A stretch of DNA of 21,990 nucleotides from an uncultured Limosilactobacillus sp. (GCF_934202235.1 NZ_CAKPXS010000029.1:1-21990); one strand, 5' to 3'. Numbered from the stretch's first letter, positions 8,069 to 15,590 are shown. Made by a program: numbers and translations. Notes: generated from the letters alone by a model not told the origin.

Positions 8069-8535
8069 TTTGTCCACATTGTCATCATGATGGCTCGCAC
8101 GTTGTTGACAGTCGTCCCAGTGAAGACGGTACCTTCATTCGGCGGCGGCGGGAATGTTCTCATTGTGGCTACCGGTTTACCACTTTTGAGCGCTACGAAG
8201 AACAACCACTACTGGTGGTCAAGAAAAACGGTGCCCGTCAGCAATTTGACCGCAAAAAGATTTTAAATGGGCTGGTGCGGTCAGCAGAAAAGCGCCCAGT
8301 CAGCATCGAGCAGCTAACTAAAATTGCCAACACGGTGGAAAATAAAGTACGGGCGCGCGGGGAAAACGAGGTTTCCACGACGATTATCGGTGAGTACGTG
8401 ATGGATGAATTAAAGGATGTCGATGAAATTTCCTACATCCGTTTTGCCAGTGTGTACCGGCAATTTAAAGATGTCGATGCCTTCATGAGTGAATTGGAGT
8501 CAATCATTAACCATAATAAGAAGCATAGCAAGTAA
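8065..8535 (+). CDS. nrdR: Transcriptional repressor NrdR
   Basis: NrdR is an ATP/dATP-sensing repressor of ribonucleotide reductase genes. The 156-residue protein has an N-terminal zinc ribbon (Cys3, Cys6, Cys31, Cys34) with the RRRREC and YRFTTFER segments, and an ATP-cone domain from about residue 49 (VVKKNGARQQFDRKKI). Two ATGs are close: 8059 and 8065. I chose 8065 because AAGGAG lies 8 bases upstream (only 2 for the other) and because it gives the usual MxCPxC N-terminus. This start overlaps the coaE stop as ATGA. Being in an operon with polA, dnaB and dnaI ties nucleotide supply to replication genes. I saw no NrdR box in this window, so its targets lie elsewhere. Confidence 0.95.
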   Translation: MICPHCHHDGSHVVDSRPSEDGTFIRRRRECSHCGYRFTTFERYEEQPLLVVKKNGARQQFDRKKILNGLVRSAEKRPVSIEQLTKIANTVENKVRARGENEVSTTIIGEYVMDELKDVDEISYIRFASVYRQFKDVDAFMSELESIINHNKKHSK

Positions 8536-8548
8536 GGACGGGATGACA

Positions 8549-9922
8549 ATGAAACAGGCAATGCCACCAGTGACACCCAAAACGGGATACCTGGTAACAA
8601 CGATGGCGGGAGATTTTACCCTCAATCAGGCGGTACTGACTAACCTGTATCAGCCATTGCTATCACCGCTCGCCTATGTGTTAGAAAATGTTTTAGCAGC
8701 ACAGTTACAAGTCCACCCTTCACTGGCGGACCGGCGGCTGCATTCGCAACTGCTAACCTTGTTGAATACTGGTGCCGGAAAGCTGGAAGCAGCTCGTGAC
8801 CAGCTCGAGGCGGTTGGCTTGTTAAAAACTTTTTTTCAAGAAGACGCCGTGGGAACGGTCTTTGTTTACCAACTGCAGTCCTTATTATCGGGCCAGGACT
8901 TTTTTGAAGAAGACCTATTAAGCACCAAGTTACTCCAAGTAGTTGGTGAGCAACGTTTTCAACAGCTAGCTGCTCAGCTCAAACGTTACTACTACGACCC
9001 GGCGAAACTCACTGAAATCACTCACGGCTTTTTTGATGTCTTTAATCCTGACCGAACATCATTAACGGCTGACCAACAGTTAACAGACAAGGTTAAGGCA
9101 ACACTGCCTACTAGCTCCCACCAGGAAGAACTGTTGCCGGCTGACGGGTTTGACTTTGCATTGTTGGCCAAACAACTGGTAGGTGACGGCCTGATGGAGG
9201 ATGACTTGCAGGCCAACCGCCAGTTAATTATCTCCCAACACCTGATGTACGGTATTGAGGAGCTACAAATGCGTCAGCTGGTACTGCAGGCGGTCGATTG
9301 GGGGACTAGCAACCGAATTGACCCCCGACAGTTAAAACTAGTGGTCGCCGGACAATTTGAAAATACCACCAAGGTGGGGCAAGAACAACCACAGGCAGCG
9401 ACTACCGAAAAGCTGACTGGCTTATCCACTCAGGAAAAACAGTTGGTCAAAGTGGCTAGTGATCTCGCACCAGTAACTTTCTTGGCGACGCTCAAGCAGC
9501 AGACGGGCGGCGGCTTTGTAACGAGCAACGAAAAGTACATTATCAGTAACTTGCTCAACCAGGGGCTAGCCCCTGAAGTGATTAACATTTTAAGCTACGA
9601 CGTCATTGTTCAGCAGGACTTGCCGACGTTGCGAAAAAATCTGGTGGACACAATTGCCAATAGCTGGCAGCGGGGTCACATCAGGACGGCCAGTGAGGCG
9701 CTCCAAGAAATTAAAAACTTTAACAAACCGCGCCCAGGCAAGAAATCCAAGGGTGGCAAAGTATATCGTCATCGTCGGGGCCGTGTGAAGGAGCAACTGC
9801 CTGATTGGGCGCAAGCTGGTCAGTCGGAGAAGAAGAAAACGAAGGCTAGTGCAGCGCAATTACGCGAGTCGCAGCAACTACTTGCCAAATTAAAACAGAA
9901 GCACGATAATCAAAAGAAATAA
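8549..9922 (+). CDS. dnaB: Replication initiation and membrane attachment protein DnaB (Bacillus type)
   Basis: This is the Gram-positive DnaB, a co-loader that acts with DnaD and DnaI to place the replicative helicase at the origin; it is not the E. coli DnaB helicase. The 457-residue protein begins MKQAMPPVTPKTGYLVTT, is rich in Gln and Leu in its N-terminal winged-helix part, and ends with a DnaB/DnaD-type C-terminal helical domain (about residues 315-400: VTFLATLKQQTGG, then LLNQGLAPEVINILSYDV) and a lysine-rich tail. Start: 8549 has AAGGA at a better distance than 8543; the frame is open further upstream to 8489, but that part overlaps nrdR and is not needed. Directly upstream of its partner dnaI. 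Confidence 0.9.
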   Translation: MKQAMPPVTPKTGYLVTTMAGDFTLNQAVLTNLYQPLLSPLAYVLENVLAAQLQVHPSLADRRLHSQLLTLLNTGAGKLEAARDQLEAVGLLKTFFQEDAVGTVFVYQLQSLLSGQDFFEEDLLSTKLLQVVGEQRFQQLAAQLKRYYYDPAKLTEITHGFFDVFNPDRTSLTADQQLTDKVKATLPTSSHQEELLPADGFDFALLAKQLVGDGLMEDDLQANRQLIISQHLMYGIEELQMRQLVLQAVDWGTSNRIDPRQLKLVVAGQFENTTKVGQEQPQAATTEKLTGLSTQEKQLVKVASDLAPVTFLATLKQQTGGGFVTSNEKYIISNLLNQGLAPEVINILSYDVIVQQDLPTLRKNLVDTIANSWQRGHIRTASEALQEIKNFNKPRPGKKSKGGKVYRHRRGRVKEQLPDWAQAGQSEKKKTKASAAQLRESQQLLAKLKQKHDNQKK

Positions 9923-9943
9923 TGTCGTCAGGAGGTGGGAAGA

Positions 9944-10873
9944 ATGGAATCAGTTAGCGAGCAACTGCAAAAAATAATGGCGTCTCGTCACGAAGAAACC
10001 CAGCGGTTACGTCAGGAAGTATTAAGCGACCCGGAAATCAGCCACTTTCTTCAATACCACCAGGCAGAGCTGACGCCGGAGATTATCGACCGGGGGATGT
10101 CCAAGCTGTACGAGTTCTATCACGAAAAGCAGCTGGCCACTAATAATCAAACAACGGTGGCCCCAGGGTACTCGCCGCAATTGACGATTCGCAACCAGCA
10201 AATTGACGTCACCTACGTTCCTACTGAAAAATTAAAGGCCCAACAAGCAGCTGAGGCACTGAAAAAGCGGGTCACCTTACGAAACATGCCGAAGTTTATT
10301 CGTCAGGCTGATTTTGACCACTTTTATACGGATGAAGCGCACCAGACGGCCAGCCGTCAGGATGCCTTCAATGCCGCGCTGCGCTTTGTGAGTGATTACC
10401 AGCCCGGCGTGTTTCAAAAGGGGCTGTACCTCTACGGGAGTTTTGGGGTTGGGAAGACCTACCTGCTGGGGGCAATTGCTAACGCCCTGGCACAGCAGGG
10501 CGTGGAGTCAACGCTCCTTCATTTTTCAAGCTTTGCAGTGTCAATGAAGGCGGCCATTCGCGACAACCGGACCGCTGACATTCTTGACAGTGTCAAACAG
10601 GCACCCATCTTAATGATCGACGATATCGGGGCCGATGCGATGTCGGCCTGGATCCGCGATGACATTCTGGGAGTAATCCTGGAATACCGGATGCAGCAGG
10701 AATTGCCAACCTTCTTCTCTTCTAACTTCTCGATGGACCAGCTGGAAGAAGAACACCTGGCGATCGATAACCAGGGGAATGAAGAGCCACTCAAGGCCAA
10801 GCGGATTATGGAACGGATCCAGTTTCTCTCTGATGAGACCCCGATGATGGGTGATAATTTGCGAAATGGCTAA
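9944..10873 (+). CDS. dnaI: Primosomal protein DnaI (helicase loader)
   Basis: DnaI is the AAA+ ATPase that loads the replicative helicase in Firmicutes. The 309-residue protein has an N-terminal helicase-binding region (about 1-125), then the AAA+ domain with Walker A GSFGVGKT (residues 165-172), Walker B ILMIDDIGAD (around residue 225) and the sensor segment TFFSSNFSM. ATG 9944 has GGAGG eight bases upstream; the in-frame GTG at 9935 begins on the last base of that ribosome binding site and is not credible. It is the last gene of the polA operon; no terminator of its own is visible before the infC promoter 18 bases later. Confidence 0.95.
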   Translation: MESVSEQLQKIMASRHEETQRLRQEVLSDPEISHFLQYHQAELTPEIIDRGMSKLYEFYHEKQLATNNQTTVAPGYSPQLTIRNQQIDVTYVPTEKLKAQQAAEALKKRVTLRNMPKFIRQADFDHFYTDEAHQTASRQDAFNAALRFVSDYQPGVFQKGLYLYGSFGVGKTYLLGAIANALAQQGVESTLLHFSSFAVSMKAAIRDNRTADILDSVKQAPILMIDDIGADAMSAWIRDDILGVILEYRMQQELPTFFSSNFSMDQLEEEHLAIDNQGNEEPLKAKRIMERIQFLSDETPMMGDNLRNG

Positions 10874-10890
10874 GAAGTGAAATCAGCTCC

Positions 10891-10919
10891 TTGACAACGG
10901 TCGTGGGATTTAGTAAAGT
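10891..10919 (+). promoter_or_regulatory. Promoter of the infC-rpmI-rplT operon
   Basis: TTGACA (10891-10896) and TAAAGT (10914-10919) are separated by exactly 17 bases. Transcription would begin near 10926, giving a leader of about 170 bases before infC. Confidence 0.85.
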
Positions 10920-10925
10920 ATTAAC

Positions 10926-11057
10926 CGTTGAAAGAAAAAGCAGAAGCACCCGCTTCTCGCCTAGGTTACTAGAGTGGCCGGGCAAACGAGCTGAATGTTA
11001 ACACGGATCTTCCTGGTTCGTGGCTAATAGGCGGGGTGCGTATGCGCTCCGCCTTTT
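10926..11057 (+). ncRNA. Ribosomal protein L20-type leader (infC operon attenuator)
   Basis: The untranslated leader resembles the L20 leader that controls infC-rpmI-rplT in Bacillus and lactobacilli, where L20 protein binds its own mRNA and promotes termination. Visible parts: a conserved-looking AAAGCAGAAGCACCCGC stretch, a stem pairing GCCTAGG (10960-10966) with a segment ending CCGGGC (10977-10982), and a terminator hairpin at 11030-11053 followed by TTTT. GCACCCGC (10946-10953) is nearly complementary to GCGGGGTGC (11031-11039), the ascending arm of that terminator, so it can act as an antiterminator. The family assignment rests on pattern and context. Confidence 0.8.
11030..11057 (+). 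terminator. Attenuator terminator upstream of infC
   Basis: GGCGGGGTGC (11030-11039) pairs with GCGCTCCGCC (11044-11053) over ten positions, two of them G-U, around the loop GTAT. TTTT and a T-rich stretch follow. It ends 38 bases before the proposed infC start and would also stop readthrough from dnaI. Confidence 0.85.
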
Positions 11058-11081
11058 GCTGTTTCTTTCGCGAAATAAATT

Positions 11082-11098
11082 GGAGGTGTGTTGCCATA
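11082..11098 (+). promoter_or_regulatory. infC ribosome binding site and AUA start codon
   Basis: GGAGGTG (11082-11088) is the only strong ribosome binding site. Nine bases after GGAGG comes ATA (11096-11098), in frame with IF3. The nearby TTG at 11091 is out of frame and meets TAG two codons later. The first in-frame ATG (11108) is 21 bases from GGAGG. Confidence 0.7.
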
Positions 11099-11620
11099 GC
11101 TCAAGGAATGATTGTCAATGACGGTATCCGAGCACGGGAAGTGCGGCTAATTGGTCAAGGTGGCGAACAGTTAGGGATTAAGTCCCGCCGTGAAGCGCTG
11201 CAGCTGGCAGAAGATGCTGGCCTCGACTTAGTATTGGTTGCCCCAAAGGCTCGACCGGCAGTTGCACGGATTATGGATTATGGGAAGTACCGTTACGAGA
11301 TGCAAAAGAAGGAACGGGAAGCCCGCAAAAAGCAAAAGACGGTCGCGGTAAAGGAAATCCGCCTCAGCCCGACGATTGACACTAACGACTTCAACATCAA
11401 GTTGAACCGGGTCAAGAAGTTTATCGCCAAGGGTAACAAGGTTCGGATCTCAATCCGTTTCCGTGGACGTGCGATCACGCACAAGGATATTGGTCGTGAC
11501 ATGATTGAAAAGATGGCCGATGCAACCAAGGAAATTGCAACGGTTGAGCAACGACCAAAGATGGAAGGTCGGAGCATGTTCTTAACCATTGCTCCGCGGA
11601 CTGACAAAGATAACAAATAA
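11096..11620 (+). CDS. infC: Translation initiation factor IF-3
   Basis: IF3 binds the 30S subunit, prevents premature 50S joining and checks the start codon and initiator tRNA. From the proposed AUA start the protein has 174 residues, the usual length. The N-terminal domain shows MIVNDGIRAREVRLIGQGGEQLGI and LDLVLVAPKARPAVARIMDYGKY; a basic linker (YEMQKKEREARKKQK) leads to the C-terminal domain with KEIRLSPTIDTNDFNIK and GNKVRISIRFRGR. AUA is a start that IF3 itself disfavours, so it may self-regulate as the AUU start of E. coli infC does. Alternatives are ATG 11108 (170 residues, poor ribosome binding site) or an upstream start at 11036, which would lie inside the terminator. First gene of the infC-rpmI-rplT operon. 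Confidence 0.95.
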   Translation: MAQGMIVNDGIRAREVRLIGQGGEQLGIKSRREALQLAEDAGLDLVLVAPKARPAVARIMDYGKYRYEMQKKEREARKKQKTVAVKEIRLSPTIDTNDFNIKLNRVKKFIAKGNKVRISIRFRGRAITHKDIGRDMIEKMADATKEIATVEQRPKMEGRSMFLTIAPRTDKDNK

Positions 11621-11641
11621 TAAAGAAGGTAGGAATTTCTT

Positions 11642-11839
11642 ATGCCAAAGATGAAGACTAATCGCGCTGCTGCAAAGCGTTTTAAGAAGACTGCCAAGGG
11701 CGGTTTCAAGAGTGGTCACGCATTCACTAGCCACCGTTTCCACGGTAAGACTAAGAAACAGCGTCGTCAACTGCGCGGTACTGGTATGATGGACCAAACG
11801 AACATCAAGCGTTTCAAAAAGATGCTGCCATTCAAGTAA
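11642..11839 (+). CDS. rpmI: 50S ribosomal protein L35
   Basis: A 65-residue, strongly basic protein, the full length of bacterial L35, a small component of the large ribosomal subunit. It starts MPKMKTNRAAAKRFKKT and has the typical SHRFHGKTKKQRRQLRGT segment. The ATG is preceded by AAGAAGGTAGG. It lies between infC and rplT in the conserved order, 21 bases after infC, and is under control of the leader upstream of infC. Confidence 0.97.
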   Translation: MPKMKTNRAAAKRFKKTAKGGFKSGHAFTSHRFHGKTKKQRRQLRGTGMMDQTNIKRFKKMLPFK

Positions 11840-11881
11840 GCAGACGGTACTATTAACGATTAACGAGGAGGAAACGACACA

Positions 11882-12235
11882 ATGCGAGTAAAAGGTGGAA
11901 CAGTAACGCGCGCACGGCGCAAGCGGATTATGAAGTTGGCACGGGGTTACCGTGGTTCAAAGGGGACCCTGTTCAAGACTGCTAAAGACCAGGTAATGAA
12001 GAGCTACACTTACGCATTCCGTGACCGGAAGGTTAACAAGCGTAAGTTCCGTGAACTGTGGATTGCACGGATTAACGCAGCTGCCCGCATGAACGGGATC
12101 AGCTACAGCAAGCTGATGCACGGTTTGAAGCTGGCTAACATCGACATCAACCGGAAGATGCTGGCTGACCTGGCTGTTAACGATGCAGACGCATTCACTG
12201 CCATTGTTAACGAAGCTAAGAGTGCTCTTAAGTAA
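11882..12235 (+). CDS. rplT: 50S ribosomal protein L20
   Basis: A 117-residue basic protein of full family length. L20 binds 23S rRNA early in large-subunit assembly and, in Bacillus, represses its own operon by binding the infC leader. The start MRVKGGTVTRARRKRIMKLA and the segment GYRGSKGTLFKTAKDQVMKS are typical. GAGGAGG precedes the ATG. A strong terminator follows 17 bases after the stop, so this is the last gene of the infC operon. Its presence makes the upstream attenuator a closed feedback loop. Confidence 0.97.
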   Translation: MRVKGGTVTRARRKRIMKLARGYRGSKGTLFKTAKDQVMKSYTYAFRDRKVNKRKFRELWIARINAAARMNGISYSKLMHGLKLANIDINRKMLADLAVNDADAFTAIVNEAKSALK

Positions 12236-12252
12236 TTAAGAAGTTTTATTAG

Positions 12253-12283
12253 CGGGGGACTGGTTACCGGTTCCCCGTTTTTT
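12253..12283 (+). terminator. Rho-independent terminator of the infC-rpmI-rplT operon
   Basis: CGGGGGACTGG (12253-12263) pairs with CCGGTTCCCCG (12267-12277) around the loop TTA, with three G-U or equivalent wobble positions, and is followed by six T. Confidence 0.92.
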
Positions 12284-12294
12284 GTTTCAAAAAT

Positions 12295-12323
12295 TTGAAC
12301 CGGTGAAAAGACGCCGTTATAAT
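12295..12323 (+). promoter_or_regulatory. Promoter of the yqeG-yqeH operon
   Basis: TTGAAC (12295-12300), a 17-base spacer and a perfect TATAAT (12318-12323) lie 34 bases before the yqeG ATG and just after the rplT terminator. Confidence 0.85.
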
Positions 12324-12356
12324 TATTTTTGGAACCATTGAGAAAGGATTGCGAAC

Positions 12357-12887
12357 ATGATTGAGCTTTTTAAACCAACGTGGATGGTCGAAACGGCTTA
12401 CGAAATTGACCCTCAGGCACTACATCAGCATGGGATTCGGGCGGTTTTTAGCGATTTAGACAATACACTGACCGCGTGGAATAACCCTAACGGTACTCCC
12501 GAAATGCGTGACTGGATGCAACGGCTCCAGGCGGCGGGGATTCCGTTAATCATTATCTCTAATAATACTGCCAAGCGTGTTGGTAAAGCGGTGGAAGCGT
12601 TGGACTTGCCTTTCATGGCGCGATCGTTAAAGCCGCTCGGTTTTGGTATTACCCGGGCACGCAAAAAACTCGGATTAGCCAAAAGTGAAGTGGTTATGGT
12701 TGGTGACCAGTTGATGACTGACATCGCGGCAGCGAATAGTGCCGGTGTCCGGAGTGTCCTGGTTAAACCCCTGATTGACACTGATAAGTGGGTCACCAAG
12801 ATCAACCGGGTAGTAGAAAAGCCAGTAATGAGGCAGTTAAAACGCCGTTTTCCGAAAGAAGTTCAATGGCAGGAGAAGATTAATTAA
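12357..12887 (+). CDS. yqeG: YqeG family HAD-IIIA phosphatase
   Basis: A 176-residue haloacid dehalogenase superfamily protein of the YqeG subfamily. The nucleophile motif is SDLDNTL (D33 and D35), the second motif is IIISNNT, and the last catalytic motif is VMVGDQLMTDIAAA. The length is that of the family. The physiological substrate is not established; related bacterial proteins are predicted phosphatases, and this one always travels with yqeH. AAAGGA precedes the ATG. Its TAA stop shares one base with the yqeH ATG, so the two are probably translationally coupled. First gene of a seven-gene cluster. Confidence 0.93.
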   Translation: MIELFKPTWMVETAYEIDPQALHQHGIRAVFSDLDNTLTAWNNPNGTPEMRDWMQRLQAAGIPLIIISNNTAKRVGKAVEALDLPFMARSLKPLGFGITRARKKLGLAKSEVVMVGDQLMTDIAAANSAGVRSVLVKPLIDTDKWVTKINRVVEKPVMRQLKRRFPKEVQWQEKIN

Positions 12888-14011
12888 TGGATCAATCACA
12901 AGATAAAGAAGAACTTCGCTGTATTGGTTGTGGAGCAGTCATCCAGACAAGTGATCCACACGAGGTTGGCTACACGCCGCAAAGTGCACTGGAGCGGGGA
13001 TTAGCTAACAATGAGCTATATTGCCAACGCTGTTTTCGTCTTCGACACTATAACGAAATTGCGCCAGTGTCGCTGACCGACGACGACTTTTTGCGCTTGC
13101 TCAACCAACTAGGGAAAGTTGACGCCTTGGTTGTCTATGTTGTTGACATTTTCGATGTGACTGGCAGTCTCATTCCGGGGCTTCACCGCTTTGTTGGCAA
13201 CAACCCAGTCTTGCTTGTTGGTAATAAGGAAGACTTATTACCGCACTCTCTGCGGCGAAGCAAGTTGCGCGATTGGTTGCGCCAGCAAGTTAACCAGGCG
13301 GGCATCCGGCCGGTGGGAACAGTCCTGGTCTCCGCCAAGAAGAACCGCCAGATTGATTCACTGCTGGAGAAGATTGAGCATTACCGGCAGGGCCGCGATG
13401 TCTACGTTGTCGGGGTCACTAATGTTGGCAAGTCAACGTTGATTAACACGATCATTAAGCAGCGGACGGGTGTCAGCGACCTCATTACCACTTCACGGTT
13501 CCCGGGAACTACGCTGGATAAGATCGAAATTCCGCTTGATGACGGTCACCAGCTGGTAGATACACCGGGAATTATCCATGAAGAGCAGATGGCCCACATC
13601 TTGCCAGCGGATGATCTGAAGATTATTTCGCCACAACGGGAAATCAAGCCGCGAACTTACCAGTTAACGGAAGGGCAGACGCTCTTCTTTGGCGCCGTGG
13701 CCCGGTTTGATTTCGTGAGTGGACCAAAGTCGGGCTTTAACGCTTACTTTGATAATAACCTGATGATTCACCGGACCAAGTTAGCTAATGCGCAACATTT
13801 CTACCAGCAGCATGCGGGTGAATTACTGACACCGCCGACGAAAGATGAGCTGGAGGACATTCCGCCGCTGGTTGAACATAGCTTTGCTGTTCAGCAGCGC
13901 AGTGACCTGGTGATTGAAGGGCTCGGCTGGGTAACGGTGCCGGCGGGGTGTTCAGTCGTTGGCTGGGCACCGAAAGGTGTAGGTGTCGTCTTGCGTTCAG
14001 CAATGATTTAA
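12887..14011 (+). CDS. yqeH: Ribosome biogenesis GTPase YqeH
   Basis: YqeH is a circularly permuted GTPase needed for 30S subunit assembly in Bacillus. The 374-residue protein has an N-terminal zinc finger (CIGCG at about 12-16 and CQRC at about 46-49). The permuted order is plain: NKED (G4, about residue 111) and SAKKN (G5, about 149) come before GVTNVGKST (G1, about 176-184) and DTPG (G3, about 225-228). The C-terminal part (about 250-374) is the family RNA/protein-binding region. The start overlaps the yqeG stop by one base. The zinc finger excludes close relatives such as YlqF. Confidence 0.95.
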   Translation: MDQSQDKEELRCIGCGAVIQTSDPHEVGYTPQSALERGLANNELYCQRCFRLRHYNEIAPVSLTDDDFLRLLNQLGKVDALVVYVVDIFDVTGSLIPGLHRFVGNNPVLLVGNKEDLLPHSLRRSKLRDWLRQQVNQAGIRPVGTVLVSAKKNRQIDSLLEKIEHYRQGRDVYVVGVTNVGKSTLINTIIKQRTGVSDLITTSRFPGTTLDKIEIPLDDGHQLVDTPGIIHEEQMAHILPADDLKIISPQREIKPRTYQLTEGQTLFFGAVARFDFVSGPKSGFNAYFDNNLMIHRTKLANAQHFYQQHAGELLTPPTKDELEDIPPLVEHSFAVQQRSDLVIEGLGWVTVPAGCSVVGWAPKGVGVVLRSAMI

Positions 14012-14023
14012 AAGGAGAAAATG

Positions 14024-14335
14024 ATGCAGTTACGAGGAAAACAAAAAAGATACCTCCGGGCACAAGCTAACCACTTGTCGTCAATCTTTAGTGTCGGCAA
14101 AAATGGTCTGACACAGGCTTGGCTTGACCAGCTGGATGGCGCACTGGACCGGCGGGAATTAATTAAGGTTAGTCTCCAACAGAACACTGAGACGACGGTA
14201 GCAGAAGCTGCCCAGTTCATTGAAGACAATACTGATATTCAAGTAGTTCAAAAAATTGGCCGGGTACTGCTTTTATTTAAGGAGTCGGCCAATGAGAAGC
14301 AACGCGACTTATCAGCCAAAGTCGCTAAAATTTAA
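14024..14335 (+). CDS. yhbY: YhbY family RNA-binding protein (CRM domain)
   Basis: A 103-residue protein made of one CRM domain, which binds rRNA and is linked to large-subunit assembly. The family marks are LRGKQKRYLRAQANHL, the FSVGKNGLT loop and the terminal strand VVQKIGRVLLLFKES. Two adjacent ATGs occur at 14021 and 14024; GGAG ends at 14017, giving 3 or 6 bases, so 14024 is slightly favoured. It lies 12 bases after yqeH and 18 bases before nadD. It corresponds to yqeI in the Bacillus cluster. Confidence 0.94.
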   Translation: MQLRGKQKRYLRAQANHLSSIFSVGKNGLTQAWLDQLDGALDRRELIKVSLQQNTETTVAEAAQFIEDNTDIQVVQKIGRVLLLFKESANEKQRDLSAKVAKI

Positions 14336-14353
14336 TTGATTGGTGGTGAGAGC

Positions 14354-14995
14354 ATGCAGAAACAAAAGCAGGCAGGGGTGGTTGTGCAGCCAGCGCCACA
14401 ACCGTTGATTTTCAGCAAACGACGGCGCGTTGGCCTGTACGGTGGCACATTTAACCCCGTGCATAACGCCCACTTATTAGTGGCCGACCAGGCTGGAAAG
14501 GCCCTCTGTCTTGACCAGGTTTTGTTTTTGCCGGATGCTCAACCACCACACGTTGACCATAAGGAAGCGATTGCTGCCCAAGACCGGGTGGCAATGCTGC
14601 GGTTAGCGATTGCCAATAACAGTTTCTTTGGTCTCGAGCTGGACGAGGTTCAACGTGGCGGGACTAGTTATAGTTACGAAACCGTCAAGCGACTGAAAGA
14701 ACGCCATCCCGATGTAGATTATTACTTTATTATTGGCGGTGACATGGTGGACTACTTACCAACCTGGTACCGGATTGACGACCTGGTCAAACTCGTTCAC
14801 TTTGTCGGGGTGCGGCGCCCGGGGGCCAAAAACGAAACCCCTTATCCGGTGACCTGGGTGGATGTGCCACAAGTCGACTTCAGTTCAACTGACATCCGGC
14901 GCCGGGTCAGGACGGGGCAGTCGATTAAGTACATGGTGCCGTCAGCCGTGGAAGATTATATTGAGGAGCATCAGTTGTATCATGACCACGATTAA
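14354..14995 (+). CDS. nadD: Nicotinate-nucleotide adenylyltransferase NadD
   Basis: NadD transfers AMP from ATP to nicotinate mononucleotide, forming deamido-NAD, the penultimate step of NAD synthesis. The 213-residue protein has an unusual 25-residue N-terminal extension rich in Gln, Ala and Pro before the catalytic fold, which then begins RVGLYGGTFNPVHNAH with the HxxH-type nucleotide-binding motif. Further marks are FLPDAQPPHVDHK, YYFIIGGDMVDYLPTW and the SSTDIRRRV motif near the end. I chose ATG 14354 because GGTGGTGAG precedes it; an in-frame TTG at 14336 lacks a ribosome binding site. The next gene overlaps its end by 14 bases. Confidence 0.95.
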   Translation: MQKQKQAGVVVQPAPQPLIFSKRRRVGLYGGTFNPVHNAHLLVADQAGKALCLDQVLFLPDAQPPHVDHKEAIAAQDRVAMLRLAIANNSFFGLELDEVQRGGTSYSYETVKRLKERHPDVDYYFIIGGDMVDYLPTWYRIDDLVKLVHFVGVRRPGAKNETPYPVTWVDVPQVDFSSTDIRRRVRTGQSIKYMVPSAVEDYIEEHQLYHDHD

Positions 14996-15590
14996 CTACC
15001 AGCAGCACTTGCTGCCATTAAGTCGCCAGCAGCTTGTTGATAAACTAGCTGAGGCGCTGACTGAAGACCGGTTCCATCACGTTCTCCGGGTTGAGCAGAC
15101 AGCCATTAAGCTGGCAAAACAATACGGTGTTGACTTAGAAAAGGCCAGCATTGCCGGGCTATGCCACGACTATGCTAAGCAGCGCCCCGATGAAGACTTT
15201 CTTCGCGAAATTAAAGAAGATGGTCTCGATCCAGACTTGTTAAACTGGAACAACGCCATCTGGCACGGAATCGTTGGTGCAGAAATGGTCAAGCACGAGC
15301 TCGACGTGTGGGACGAAGATATCCTTAACGCGATCCGTCACCACACGACAGGGGCGCCGGTGATGAGCCCCTTGGAACAAATCATTTACATGGCCGATTA
15401 CATCGAACCGGGGCGGAGCTTTGCCGAGGTCGTGAAGGCCCGTGAATTAACAGCCAAGAGCTTAACATTGGGCGTTGCTTACCAAACCGAACAGACACTT
15501 GCTTACTTGGTTGAACGTGACTTACCAGTGTACCCAGCAACTATTCTGACTTACAATGCCTGGGTGCCACAAAATAAAGGAGAACTTTAA
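14982..15590 (+). CDS. yqeK: YqeK family HD-domain hydrolase (symmetrical Ap4A hydrolase)
   Basis: A 202-residue HD-superfamily phosphohydrolase. YqeK proteins cleave diadenosine tetraphosphate symmetrically to two ADP and so limit this stress alarmone. Metal-binding marks are RFHHVLRVEQTA, the HD pair in GLCHDYAK, AIWHGIVG, and IRHHTTGAP, followed by IIYMADYIEPGR. ATG 14982 lies inside the end of nadD (14-base overlap) and the GAGGAG at 14963 is rather far (13 bases), so translation is probably coupled to nadD. The frame remains open upstream to 14862, but that stretch is the shadow of nadD. The stop overlaps rsfS by one base. Confidence 0.93.
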   Translation: MTTINYQQHLLPLSRQQLVDKLAEALTEDRFHHVLRVEQTAIKLAKQYGVDLEKASIAGLCHDYAKQRPDEDFLREIKEDGLDPDLLNWNNAIWHGIVGAEMVKHELDVWDEDILNAIRHHTTGAPVMSPLEQIIYMADYIEPGRSFAEVVKARELTAKSLTLGVAYQTEQTLAYLVERDLPVYPATILTYNAWVPQNKGEL

